In this document: piece by piece, positions 51,464 through 59,137 of the stretch
Layout of the letters: the number at the start of each line of letters is the position of its first letter
Numbering within the stretch: position 1 is the stretch's first letter
Assembly: GCA_026392255.1 (NCBI GenBank)
Contig: JAPLCJ010000030.1
Location: 1 to 59,137, forward strand
Origin: Solirubrobacterales bacterium
GTDB lineage: Bacteria; Actinomycetota; Thermoleophilia; Solirubrobacterales; Solirubrobacteraceae
Direction of reading: 5' to 3'
Length of the DNA stretch: 59,137 bases
Made by a program: the position numbers and the translations under genes
The notes under the pieces: model-generated
The model's database searches: none
The model's input: only the letters and a program-made list of their open reading frames with translations
What the model was told of the DNA's origin: nothing

Positions 51464-52978
51464 ATGGAACTCACTCTTCTTCTCCTCCTCCCACTTGCGA
51501 CCGGTCTACTCGGAGCGGTTCTTGGCAACCGCCTGGTCAAGCCTCTAGCCGTCCTTGGTGGCCTCGGCACACTTGGCTTGGCTGTCGGGCTTGCCCTCAA
51601 CTACGACACGGCTCTAGGTGGCTCGCAGTTCACCGTGGACAAGCTCTGGGTCAAGCCCCTTGGCATCCACTGGGCCCTGACGATCGACGGCCTCAACCTC
51701 GCCCTCGTTGTCCTGACCGCGTTTGTCTACGCCAGCGTTGTGGTTGCCTGTGCTTTGCGCGAGCAGGAGAACCCACGACTCTTCTACTTCCACCTTGGTC
51801 TTGGTGCCTCAGCAGTGCTCGGTGCCTTCCTTGCTCAGGACTTGATCCTCTTCGTTCTCTTCTTCGACCTGATGCTCGTGCCGTTCTACTTCCTCGTCGG
51901 CCAGTGGGGCACGGGTGACCGTGTTGGGGCTACAACAAAGATGGTCATATACACCCTTGCTGGCTCACTGCTGATGTTGGCCGCCGCTGTCGCCACAGGC
52001 GCCTTGACTGCCTCACATCACGGGCAGCACGTCGACTTCCTGATCAGCAACCTTCAGCGCCTGCCACTGGGTAAGGGCACTCAGCAGTGGGTCTTCCTCT
52101 GCTTCGCAGCTGCCTTCCTCGTGAAGATGCCGGCAGTTCCATTGCACGGTTGGCTTAAGGACGCCTACAAGTCCATGCCTCTGCCGGTGCTGGCGCTCTT
52201 CTCTGGAGTCCTTTCCAAGGTCGCTGCCTACGGTTTCCTCAAGCTCGCCCTTCCACTGTTCCCAGACGCTGCCGCCTCATTCCAGGACCTCCTGCTTGGC
52301 ATTGGCGTGCTTTCAATCGTTTACGGATCAGCGCTTGCCTTCACGACCAATGACGCCCGGCTTGTTGTCGGATACTCATCCATCGCCCAGCTCGGGTTCA
52401 TCCTGATCGGCATCTTCAGCCTGACATCCGATGGCGCCCAAGGCGCCCTGCTGCAGATGGTTAATCACGGCATCGTGACGGTCGCTCTCGTGTTGATCGT
52501 CGGCGTGCTTGCCAGCCGCGCGAAGGGGTCTGAAGACCTTGGCTCGATGGGTGGCATCGCAATGGGCGCACCGGTCCTTGCCGTTGTGTTCCTGATCGCA
52601 GCGTTCGCAAACCTTGCAATGCCAGCCTCCGCGAACTTCGTGGGCGAGTTCCTGATCCTCAAGGGCGTATTTGACTCAGTCACCGTTGTTGCGGTGATTG
52701 CCTGCCTCGGTGTCGCAATGGCCGCCGTGTACATGCTGCGCGCCTACATCCGAGCGATGCACGGGCCTGACACCAACGGTGTTGAGCAGCGTGACCTCAG
52801 TCTCCGCGAGGCCCTGCCAATCCTCCCTGCGATCGCGCTGATCCTCGCCTTGGCACTCAGCCCGCAACCGCTGCTTAAGCGCAGCGAAGGCCCGGCCACA
52901 GCCGCGGTCATCCCAGCAGCCAAGGCAGCCAACATTGATCCAATCCAAACAGCCACCGCAGCGCAGGGCAAGCGATGA
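51464..52978 (+). CDS. nuoM: NADH-quinone oxidoreductase subunit M
   Basis: A 504-residue antiporter-like subunit with about 14 helices. VLFFDLMLVPFYFLVG (conserved Glu replaced by Asp in this helix), MPAVPLHGWLKDAYKSMPLPV and TNDARLVVGYSSIAQLGF are the family blocks. The C-terminus ends in an Ala/Lys-rich tail. Starts 1 nt after the nuoL stop. The usual helix-5 Glu position should be checked by alignment. Confidence 0.95.
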   Translation: MELTLLLLLPLATGLLGAVLGNRLVKPLAVLGGLGTLGLAVGLALNYDTALGGSQFTVDKLWVKPLGIHWALTIDGLNLALVVLTAFVYASVVVACALREQENPRLFYFHLGLGASAVLGAFLAQDLILFVLFFDLMLVPFYFLVGQWGTGDRVGATTKMVIYTLAGSLLMLAAAVATGALTASHHGQHVDFLISNLQRLPLGKGTQQWVFLCFAAAFLVKMPAVPLHGWLKDAYKSMPLPVLALFSGVLSKVAAYGFLKLALPLFPDAAASFQDLLLGIGVLSIVYGSALAFTTNDARLVVGYSSIAQLGFILIGIFSLTSDGAQGALLQMVNHGIVTVALVLIVGVLASRAKGSEDLGSMGGIAMGAPVLAVVFLIAAFANLAMPASANFVGEFLILKGVFDSVTVVAVIACLGVAMAAVYMLRAYIRAMHGPDTNGVEQRDLSLREALPILPAIALILALALSPQPLLKRSEGPATAAVIPAAKAANIDPIQTATAAQGKR

Positions 52979-54450
52979 TCGCCGCCATCAAAGCCCCCCT
53001 GATTGACTGGTCCGCACTTGCACCGTTCACAAGCCTGACCGTCGGGGCCGTAGTTGTCCTGATCGCAGGCTTGGTCGGCAGCGCACGCCTGAGGTCATGG
53101 CTTGTCCCTGGTCTTGCGCTTGTGACTCTCGCGGTTACAGCTGTGGAGCTTCTGTCGCGCTGGAACCACCCCAAGGTGATCGTCTCCGAGGCCCTCAGGG
53201 TTGACAACCTGACAGTCACCCTTGGCCTCCTCTGTGTCGGGGCAGCGGCCTTTGCAGTGATCCTCTCCCTACGGAGCGACACCGAGGAGGGCGTGGGGCG
53301 TGGTGAATACCACTCCCTCCTGCTCTTCACCACGATCGGCATGTTGATCCTGATCGCAGCCAATGACCTCGTCACGATCTTCGTTGGCCTGGAACTCCTC
53401 TCCATTCCGCTCTATGTCCTGTGCGCAACTGAGCTGCGGCGTGAGCACTCCCTTGAGGCGGGCCTGAAGTACCTGATCGTCGGCTCGGTGGGCTCAGCAA
53501 CCCTGCTTTATGGCTTGGCGCTGATCTACGGCGCGACCGGCTCAACCTCACTGCCCAAGATCGGCGTTGCCATCTCAGACACCGGTGCGTTGACGGACCC
53601 ACTCCTGCTGGCAGGAATGGCCCTTGCGATCGCAGGCCTGTCATTCAAAGCATCTGCTGCGCCGTTCCACCAATGGACGCCAGACGTCTACGAAGGGGCT
53701 CCTACCCCTGTCACGACCTTCATGGCTACCGCAACCAAGGCAGCTGCCCTCGGGATTCTGTTGAGGATCCTCGTTGGCCCGCTCCTGCCAGCCGTTGACG
53801 ACTGGGCTCCTGTGATCGCCGTCATTGCGACGCTGTCAATCGTCGTTGGCAACTTTGGCGCACTCGGGCAGGACTCCCTCAAACGGATGCTCGCCTGGTC
53901 ATCCGTAGCCCAGGTGGGTTACCTGTTGGCTGGTCTTGTGGTGGCAACCTCGCTTGGGATTGGCGCGCTTGTCTTCTACCTCGTCGTCTACGCAGTGATG
54001 ACGCTTGCCGCTTTCGCAGTTGTGATTGAGAACGAGCGCACGTCCGACGATGGTGAGCGCCTCTCAGGCTTTGCAGGTCTCGGCCGCCGTCGCCCTTGGT
54101 TGGCCGGGGCCATGACCGTTTCCATGCTCTCGCTGGCCGGCCTTCCACCCACAGGCGGATTTATTGGCAAGCTCGCAATCATCAACGCCGACGCCTCCGG
54201 TGGCTGGATGTGGCTTGCCATCGTGCTGGTCCTTGGATCACTGGTTTCGCTCGGCTACTACTTGCGGGTGATCGCGACGATGTGGATGACCGAAGGTTCA
54301 GCCGAGAAGACCCCTGTGGTCAAGCAGGCTCGCGAAATCGTTGCCGTCGCACTCCTTGCAGCCGCCGTCACAATCGCGGCCGGTGTGCTCCCATCCTGGC
54401 CGCTTGAGCGGGCTCAGGACGTCGGTCAAACAGTCATCTCCTCGCGCTAA
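52975..54450 (+). CDS. nuoN: NADH-quinone oxidoreductase subunit N
   Basis: A 491-residue antiporter-like subunit, last gene of the nuo operon. FVGLELLSIPLYVLCA, FKASAAPFHQWTPDVYEGAPTPVTTFMAT and DSLKRMLAWSSVAQVGYLL are the family signatures, holding the Glu and Lys of the proton path. ATGA overlap with nuoM. A GC-rich hairpin at 54476-54499 follows. Confidence 0.96.
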   Translation: MIAAIKAPLIDWSALAPFTSLTVGAVVVLIAGLVGSARLRSWLVPGLALVTLAVTAVELLSRWNHPKVIVSEALRVDNLTVTLGLLCVGAAAFAVILSLRSDTEEGVGRGEYHSLLLFTTIGMLILIAANDLVTIFVGLELLSIPLYVLCATELRREHSLEAGLKYLIVGSVGSATLLYGLALIYGATGSTSLPKIGVAISDTGALTDPLLLAGMALAIAGLSFKASAAPFHQWTPDVYEGAPTPVTTFMATATKAAALGILLRILVGPLLPAVDDWAPVIAVIATLSIVVGNFGALGQDSLKRMLAWSSVAQVGYLLAGLVVATSLGIGALVFYLVVYAVMTLAAFAVVIENERTSDDGERLSGFAGLGRRRPWLAGAMTVSMLSLAGLPPTGGFIGKLAIINADASGGWMWLAIVLVLGSLVSLGYYLRVIATMWMTEGSAEKTPVVKQAREIVAVALLAAAVTIAAGVLPSWPLERAQDVGQTVISSR

Positions 54451-54475
54451 GCGGGAATTCTCCGGGAGACCGTCA

Positions 54476-54499
54476 GCGGGCGCGGATAGCATCGCCCGC
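54476..54499 (+). terminator. Hairpin after nuoN and before the ThyX-like start
   Basis: GCGGGCG (54476-54482), a 10-nt loop, CGCCCGC (54493-54499): a 7-bp perfect stem ending 2 nt before the GTG at 54502. It could end the nuo transcript or cover the start of the next gene. The loop contains TAGCAT, a possible -10 box 9 nt from that GTG. Confidence 0.45.
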
Positions 54500-54501
54500 C
54501 C

Positions 54502-56079
54502 GTGGAGCGCCCGATCGAAACATTCACCCCTGAGGAGCAAGCGCTGCTTGCCCCGCACTTCACCAACTTCGATCAACCCGTATTTGGACTGGTGAATCTC
54601 CCCGAAACTGTCAAGGGCGCTCTCTTTGCTCGCTACTCCCGTTACCCGGGCACACTGCGTCGGCTTTACCTCGACGAGTTCGCTGACTCACTTCCCCAGA
54701 ACGCCGCCGTCTACGAGGGTGACGAAGGCAAGCGCGCAGCTGAGCTGTACGACCGAATCTTCCTTGGCTATGGCGATGACTCCGTCGCCCAACTTGGCGG
54801 CATGCACATCGCGATGGAGTGGGTTTCTAATGTAATGACGAAGGTCCTTCAGCGGCCACGGCTTGCTGCGTATCTGGAGCAGTCAACGCGTTACCTCGCA
54901 TGGGACGGCCCAATGCCCGGAGGTGGCTTCCGCTATCACCGTGAGGAAGCTTTGGGGCCCGAGTATGAGGCCGCGATGGACCGGATCTTTGAGATCTACT
55001 CAGCAGCTATCCCCGCCGTTGTCACATGGGCGGCAGACGCTTACCCAGCAGCCAACGGAGACTCTGACGCGGCACACCTCCGCGCCGTGAAGGCGAAGGC
55101 CTTGGACTTGCTGCGCGGCCTGCTGCCAGCTGCATCCCTCGCCCATATGGGCATGTACGCGACAGGCCAGTCCTACGAGCAGCTGATCCTCCATCTCCTC
55201 GCGCACCCGCTCCCAGAGGCTCAGGCTTACGGTCGGATGATTCTCTCCACCGTTCAGGAAGTGATGCCCAGCTTTGTTGCCCGGGTTGAACGCCCAGACC
55301 GTGGTGGTGAGTGGGTTGACTTCTTGGCCACGCGAGCTGAGACCGGTCGCCGCTGGAGCGAGAAGCTTGGAATCCAAACAGAGGACGCTGGCGACCCAGG
55401 TCCATCGGTCGAGCTGCTCTCCGTTGAAGGAACTGAGGAGGACCTGCTCACAGCCCTGCTGTTTGAAGCCTCCGGTAAGTCCGAACATGACATCCGTAAG
55501 GCGGTTGCTGCCCTCAGCACCGCTGAGCAAGGTCAGCTGCTTGCTGAACTTGCCGGTGATCGCAAGAATCGCCGCCACCGCCCTGGCCGTGGCTTGGAAG
55601 CACTCCGTTACAGATTTGAGATCGTCGCTGACTACGGCGCCTTCCGCGACCTCCAACGCCATCGCATGCTGACCGTCCAATGGCAGACATTGACCCCCCA
55701 CCTGGGCGCTGGGGTACCGACCGAGGTCAACGATGCAGGCCAAGGTGACGCGTACCAAGAAGCCCTTGAGGTCTCAGCCGCCGAATGGCAACGGCTTACT
55801 GATCAGGGCCTTCACGCACAAGCGCCTTACGCGCTCTGCCTCGGCTACCGAATCCGCTTTGTTCTCGACCTCAACGCGCGTGAGGCAATGCAGCTGATTG
55901 AACTCCGCTCCGGCCGCGAGGGCCACCCGACTTATCGCGGTGTCGCAATCGCAATGCGCGATCGCATCGCCGAGGTCCACCCTTCCGTGGCAAATCTGAT
56001 GACCCACGTGGATGAAGAGATGGAACCACGCCTCGAGCGCATGATGAGTGAGCTGCGCATCGAGTCCAAGAGCACCTGA
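54502..56079 (+). CDS. Tandem-domain ThyX-like (FAD-dependent thymidylate synthase family) protein
   Basis: A 525-residue protein with two ThyX-like halves. N-terminal half: an AMEWVSNVMTKVLQRPR segment then LAAYLEQSTRY, matching the ThyX motif RHRxxSxxxxSxRY with RHR changed to R-P-R (residues 118-120). C-terminal half: ALRYRFEIVADYGAFRDLQRHRMLTVQWQTLTPH with an intact R386-H-R388, but the downstream S-x-R-Y replaced by T-L-T-P-H. Canonical ThyX is about 250 residues. Whether either half still methylates dUMP is doubtful; a role in nucleotide or FAD chemistry is inferred. GTG start; no Shine-Dalgarno. Confidence 0.75.
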   Translation: MERPIETFTPEEQALLAPHFTNFDQPVFGLVNLPETVKGALFARYSRYPGTLRRLYLDEFADSLPQNAAVYEGDEGKRAAELYDRIFLGYGDDSVAQLGGMHIAMEWVSNVMTKVLQRPRLAAYLEQSTRYLAWDGPMPGGGFRYHREEALGPEYEAAMDRIFEIYSAAIPAVVTWAADAYPAANGDSDAAHLRAVKAKALDLLRGLLPAASLAHMGMYATGQSYEQLILHLLAHPLPEAQAYGRMILSTVQEVMPSFVARVERPDRGGEWVDFLATRAETGRRWSEKLGIQTEDAGDPGPSVELLSVEGTEEDLLTALLFEASGKSEHDIRKAVAALSTAEQGQLLAELAGDRKNRRHRPGRGLEALRYRFEIVADYGAFRDLQRHRMLTVQWQTLTPHLGAGVPTEVNDAGQGDAYQEALEVSAAEWQRLTDQGLHAQAPYALCLGYRIRFVLDLNAREAMQLIELRSGREGHPTYRGVAIAMRDRIAEVHPSVANLMTHVDEEMEPRLERMMSELRIESKST

Positions 56080-56140
56080 GTCCGGAACCCTCGCTCGTTT
56101 CCCATCTCCTGACAGACTTGCCGCAAGGAGGACTGTGACT

Positions 56141-57862
56141 ATGAAGACTTGGTGGAGGCGCTCACCCGGGATCAGCCGGTCGGAGCTGCTCGTGGCAATT
56201 GGGGTCGGGGTCGCAGCAACGCTCGTTCAGTTCTACACCGTGATCTGCCACATCGGATCGCGAATCGCCAGTGATCTGGGTGACCCCCTCTCGCAGGCAT
56301 GGCAGATCGGTTGGGGTGGTCATGCCCTAGTTCATCAGCCCTTGGCGTTTTGGCAGGCGAATCAATTTTGGCCTTCGCCAGACTCGCTTGCTTTCAGTGA
56401 CGCACTGGCGGGTTATGCGCCACTCGCGATGTTTGGAAGCGGACTCCAAGCCACAATCGTTCATTACAACTTGGCTTTCCTGTTCTCGTTTGCCCTCGCG
56501 TTCGTTGCAGTCTGGTTGCTCTCACGGGAGCTCGGAGTCGGCAACCTTGCAGCCCTCGCGGGTGGTGCAGCATTTGCCTTCTCTCCTTGGCGTATGCAGC
56601 AGGGCCCTCACCTGCACATACTTTCCAGCGGAGGAATCGCGTTGGCGCTGTTCCTGCTGTTGCGCGGCTATCGGCGCCAGAGTCTTGGGCTGATCATCGC
56701 TGGTTGGCTGGTGGCAGGCTGGCAGCAGAGCATTGGCTTCTCCCTCGCAATCCAGATGGACTACCTGCTCCTCCTGCTGGGGTTGATAGCAGCGGTCACA
56801 TGGCTCGCAGTTGGGCGGCCTAAGCCTTCCCGAGGGGAACTGATCGGAACCGCTGTTGGCCTCGTCGGCTTTGGACTGACGGTGTGGTGGTCGCTCCGGC
56901 CATACGCGCGGGTCGTTGACGCCAACACCGGGACGAGCTACTCCCTCTCAACGGTTATGTCGATGTCCCCATCGCCTTGGAGCTTCTTGGCCCCACCACG
57001 CCAGACTGCCCTCTGGGACGGTTGGGCGGATTGGGTAATGCCCCTAACAGGACACGGCTACTCCCTCTACCCAGGTGTTGTGGCTGCGTTGCTGGCACTC
57101 GTGGGACTGTTCTGGAAGGGCGTCCCCATGGCCATGCGGGTTGGCCTTGCGGTCACCACGCTCGGGGCGATGCTCCTCTCGCTTGGCGTGCGGCTTTCAG
57201 GCCCAGGTCGGTTTCTTCCATACCGCGCATTGCACGACTGGTTCCCTGGCTGGGATGTGATCCGCACCCCTGGGCGCATCCATACGGTCACGACGCTCGC
57301 ATTGGCCTTGTTGGTTGCAGCCGGCGTAGCCCTGCTCCAGCAGCGCCTAATCGCACGTGGGCTCCCACGAGTGGGCTCTGCGCTAGCTGTCGCAGTGACC
57401 CTGCTGATTCTTGCCGACGGGTCAGGTATTCCTTACCCAGCGCCTCAGGTCCCAAAGCCGGCGGCCGGGCTCAGCACGGTTGAGGGCCCCCTGGTGCAAA
57501 TCCCTGCCGGGGCGCAGAACAACCGCGAGTATCTGATCTGGTCAACTGAGTCGTTCACCAAGATGGTCAACGGGCGCTCAACCCATGCGCCTGCGAGCTA
57601 CAAAACGCTGATCAAGCTTGCCGCTGCGTTCCCTGCACCAAATGCGATTGCCGCGCTCAAGCAGGCTGGCATCCGCTCGCTCGTTATTCACACTGAGTTC
57701 TCTGACCAGCGGGATGGGTTCATAGTCGCGGGAAGGCTGCGCAAGGGCCCGGAATACGTCAGCCCCCGTTGGTCTCAGGCGCTAACCATTCAAGCTCCGA
57801 TTGCCTCGGGCATTACGAGGACATTGAAGCGCCCACTGATCATCTTCACCTTCCCCAAATAA
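56141..57862 (+). CDS. Polytopic membrane protein, GT-C/YfhO-like
   Basis: A 573-residue protein from the ATG at 56141, with a strong AAGGAGG 9 nt upstream; the open frame to 56048 overlaps the ThyX-like gene and is not needed. About 11-12 membrane helices. The first outer loop has RIASDLGDPLSQAW, with Asp residues placed as in GT-C glycosyltransferases. A soluble C-terminal domain of about 110 residues follows (RSLVIHTEFSD). The layout resembles YfhO-type or dolichyl-phosphate-sugar transferases. Substrate unknown. Confidence 0.65.
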   Translation: MKTWWRRSPGISRSELLVAIGVGVAATLVQFYTVICHIGSRIASDLGDPLSQAWQIGWGGHALVHQPLAFWQANQFWPSPDSLAFSDALAGYAPLAMFGSGLQATIVHYNLAFLFSFALAFVAVWLLSRELGVGNLAALAGGAAFAFSPWRMQQGPHLHILSSGGIALALFLLLRGYRRQSLGLIIAGWLVAGWQQSIGFSLAIQMDYLLLLLGLIAAVTWLAVGRPKPSRGELIGTAVGLVGFGLTVWWSLRPYARVVDANTGTSYSLSTVMSMSPSPWSFLAPPRQTALWDGWADWVMPLTGHGYSLYPGVVAALLALVGLFWKGVPMAMRVGLAVTTLGAMLLSLGVRLSGPGRFLPYRALHDWFPGWDVIRTPGRIHTVTTLALALLVAAGVALLQQRLIARGLPRVGSALAVAVTLLILADGSGIPYPAPQVPKPAAGLSTVEGPLVQIPAGAQNNREYLIWSTESFTKMVNGRSTHAPASYKTLIKLAAAFPAPNAIAALKQAGIRSLVIHTEFSDQRDGFIVAGRLRKGPEYVSPRWSQALTIQAPIASGITRTLKRPLIIFTFPK

Positions 57863-57892
57863 GCCGGCTAGGGCCGCAGAGACTGCTGGGGA

Positions 57893-59137
57893 CTAGTCCT
57901 CTTCTGAAGCCCGAGCTGCGACGTGCTTTTGCAGCTCGGCCATAACAGCAGGGTCGCGCAGCGTCGTTACGTCGCCAAGGGCACGGCCTTCAGCAATGTC
58001 ACGCAGCAGCCTGCGCATGATCTTGCCTGAGCGTGTCTTGGGCAGATCGTCACTCCAGATAATCCGCTTCGGGCGGGCAAACTTGCCAATCCGTTCTGCG
58101 ACTGCCTCGTTGATCTCGGCCATGACTGCGTCAGTTGTCTCATGGCTGCCCTCAAGCGTCACGAAGGCGCAGATTGCCTGACCGGACTGCTCATCGGACT
58201 GGCCAATCACTGCGGCCTCAGCAACAGCTGGGTGGGCGACAATCGCTGACTCAACCTCAGCGGTGGAAAGTCTGTGACCAGAGACATTGACGACATCATC
58301 AATTCGCCCGATCACCCACATGTCCCCGTCGGGGTCCTGTCTGGCGGCATCCCCAACAAGGTAGGTGTCGTTGCCAAAGCGTGAGAAGTAGGTCTCAACA
58401 AACCGTTCGTCGTCGCGGTAGAGCGTCTTCAGCATGCCTGGCCATGGGCGTCGTAAGACCAGCAAGCCTTGATTACCGCGCTCCACTTCCTTGCCCTCGG
58501 CCTCGTCAACAACCTCTGCGAGAACACCTGGGAGTGGCCGCCCTGCCGATCCCGGCTTGGCGTTGGCAACCCCGGGAAGCGGTGAGATCAGGATGTGCCC
58601 GGTCTCGGTCTGCCACCAGGTGTCAACGATTGGGCACTTGCTGCCGCCGATCACATGGTGGTACCAGAGCCATGCCTTGGGGTTGATTGGTTCCCCCACC
58701 GAGCCAAGCAGGCGCAGTGACGAGAGGTCGTGCTTGGCGGGCTCCTCGGCGCCCCACTTCATGCAGGCGCGGATCGCAGTCGGGGCGGTGTAGAAGATCG
58801 TTGCTTTGTACTTCTCAACCAGCTCCCACCAGATGGCTGTGTGGGGATAGTCCGGCGCGCCCTCGTACATCACGCTTGTCGCCGCGTTCATTAGTGGCCC
58901 GTAGACGATGTAACTGTGTCCTGTGATCCAACCCACATCGGCTGAGCACCACCAGACGTCGGTCTCAGGCTTGAGGTCAAAGACATTGAGGTGCGTCCAA
59001 GCCACTCCGGTGAGATAGCCGCCTGTGCCGTGCAGGATGCCCTTAGGCTTGGCAGTTGACCCTGACGAGTAGAGGATGAACAGCGGATGGTCCGCTGGGA
59101 ACGCTTTCGCAGGACAGACAGGGTCGGCTGCGGCGAG
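57893..59137 (-). CDS. acs: Acetyl-CoA synthetase, 3' part (5' end beyond window)
   Basis: 414 C-terminal residues of a roughly 650-residue enzyme; the reading frame runs off the right edge. The ATP-binding P-loop [11 protein letters not shown] is at the start of the visible part. [41 protein letters not shown] and the C-terminal [12 protein letters not shown] motif follow. It makes acetyl-CoA from acetate and ATP via acetyl-AMP. The Lys in RSGK is the known site of reversible acetylation (Pat/CobB-type control) in this family. Convergent with the upstream membrane gene. Confidence 0.96.
   Translation of the reverse strand, partial: LAAADPVCPAKAFPADHPLFILYSSGSTAKPKGILHGTGGYLTGVAWTHLNVFDLKPETDVWWCSADVGWITGHSYIVYGPLMNAATSVMYEGAPDYPHTAIWWELVEKYKATIFYTAPTAIRACMKWGAEEPAKHDLSSLRLLGSVGEPINPKAWLWYHHVIGGSKCPIVDTWWQTETGHILISPLPGVANAKPGSAGRPLPGVLAEVVDEAEGKEVERGNQGLLVLRRPWPGMLKTLYRDDERFVETYFSRFGNDTYLVGDAARQDPDGDMWVIGRIDDVVNVSGHRLSTAEVESAIVAHPAVAEAAVIGQSDEQSGQAICAFVTLEGSHETTDAVMAEINEAVAERIGKFARPKRIIWSDDLPKTRSGKIMRRLLRDIAEGRALGDVTTLRDPAVMAELQKHVAARASEED

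Noticed and set aside
55000-55758. 252-codon minus-strand frame inside the ThyX-like gene
   Set aside because: No recognisable motifs and complete overlap with a gene that has clear ThyX-type motifs.
57890-57899. GGACTAGTCC palindrome at the acs stop codon
   Set aside because: Only 10 bp with no loop and no T tract; too short to call a terminator or operator.

Overview
The window looks like chromosomal DNA of a high-GC Gram-positive bacterium, most probably Actinomycetota of the class Thermoleophilia (Solirubrobacterales-like). This is an inference. It rests on a secreted protein with the QIKNGAV / SKVKNGSL repeat signature at 6912-7541, a complete 14-gene nuo operon, a tandem-domain ThyX-like protein, many Sec-exported proteins, and frequent GTG/TTG starts. 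No phage, insertion sequence or CRISPR array was seen.

Layout. 1-900: four phased GTAGCAA iterons and a mazEF-type toxin-antitoxin pair. 0.9-9.6 kb: small membrane proteins and secreted proteins (DUF3089 hydrolase, YHYH lipoprotein, papain-like peptidase in an operon with the KNG-repeat protein, and an exported protein with a histone-like basic tail). 9.8-13.4 kb: SDR, DUF1254/DUF1214 protein, cytochrome P450. 13.5-18.2 kb: a giant exported pentapeptide-repeat protein built of about 20 higher-order units. 18.2-28.2 kb: cupin, GNAT, CocE-like hydrolase, amidohydrolase, GT-C-like membrane protein, DoxX, MscL, and a large secreted hydrolase. 28.2-33.4 kb: a TetR gene divergent from an exported sulfatase, then MsrA, a small lipoprotein, tRNA-Arg and a VOC dioxygenase. 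33.4-33.9 kb: two divergent tRNA-Ser genes, each with its 3' end duplicated downstream behind a matching hairpin. 33.9-39.6 kb: a second DUF1254/1214 protein, polysaccharide deacetylase, seryl-tRNA synthetase, di-heme cytochrome c, flavin reductase. 39.7-54.5 kb: nuoA-N. 54.5-59.1 kb: ThyX-like protein, polytopic membrane protein, and the 3' part of acetyl-CoA synthetase, which runs off the right edge.

Functional themes. The core is respiratory complex I with housekeeping genes (serS, tRNAs, acs, msrA, mscL). Around it lies an accessory 'secretome' of hydrolases, a sulfatase and unknown exported proteins, mostly as single genes or pairs. Several transcription units have a TANNNT -10-like box 6-9 nt before the start codon. 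Two of these also have a near-consensus TTGACA-type -35, which suggests widespread leaderless mRNAs.

The most unusual things seen are the tRNA-Ser 3'-end duplications, including an antisense T-arm copy in one trailer, and the architecture of the giant pentapeptide-repeat protein.
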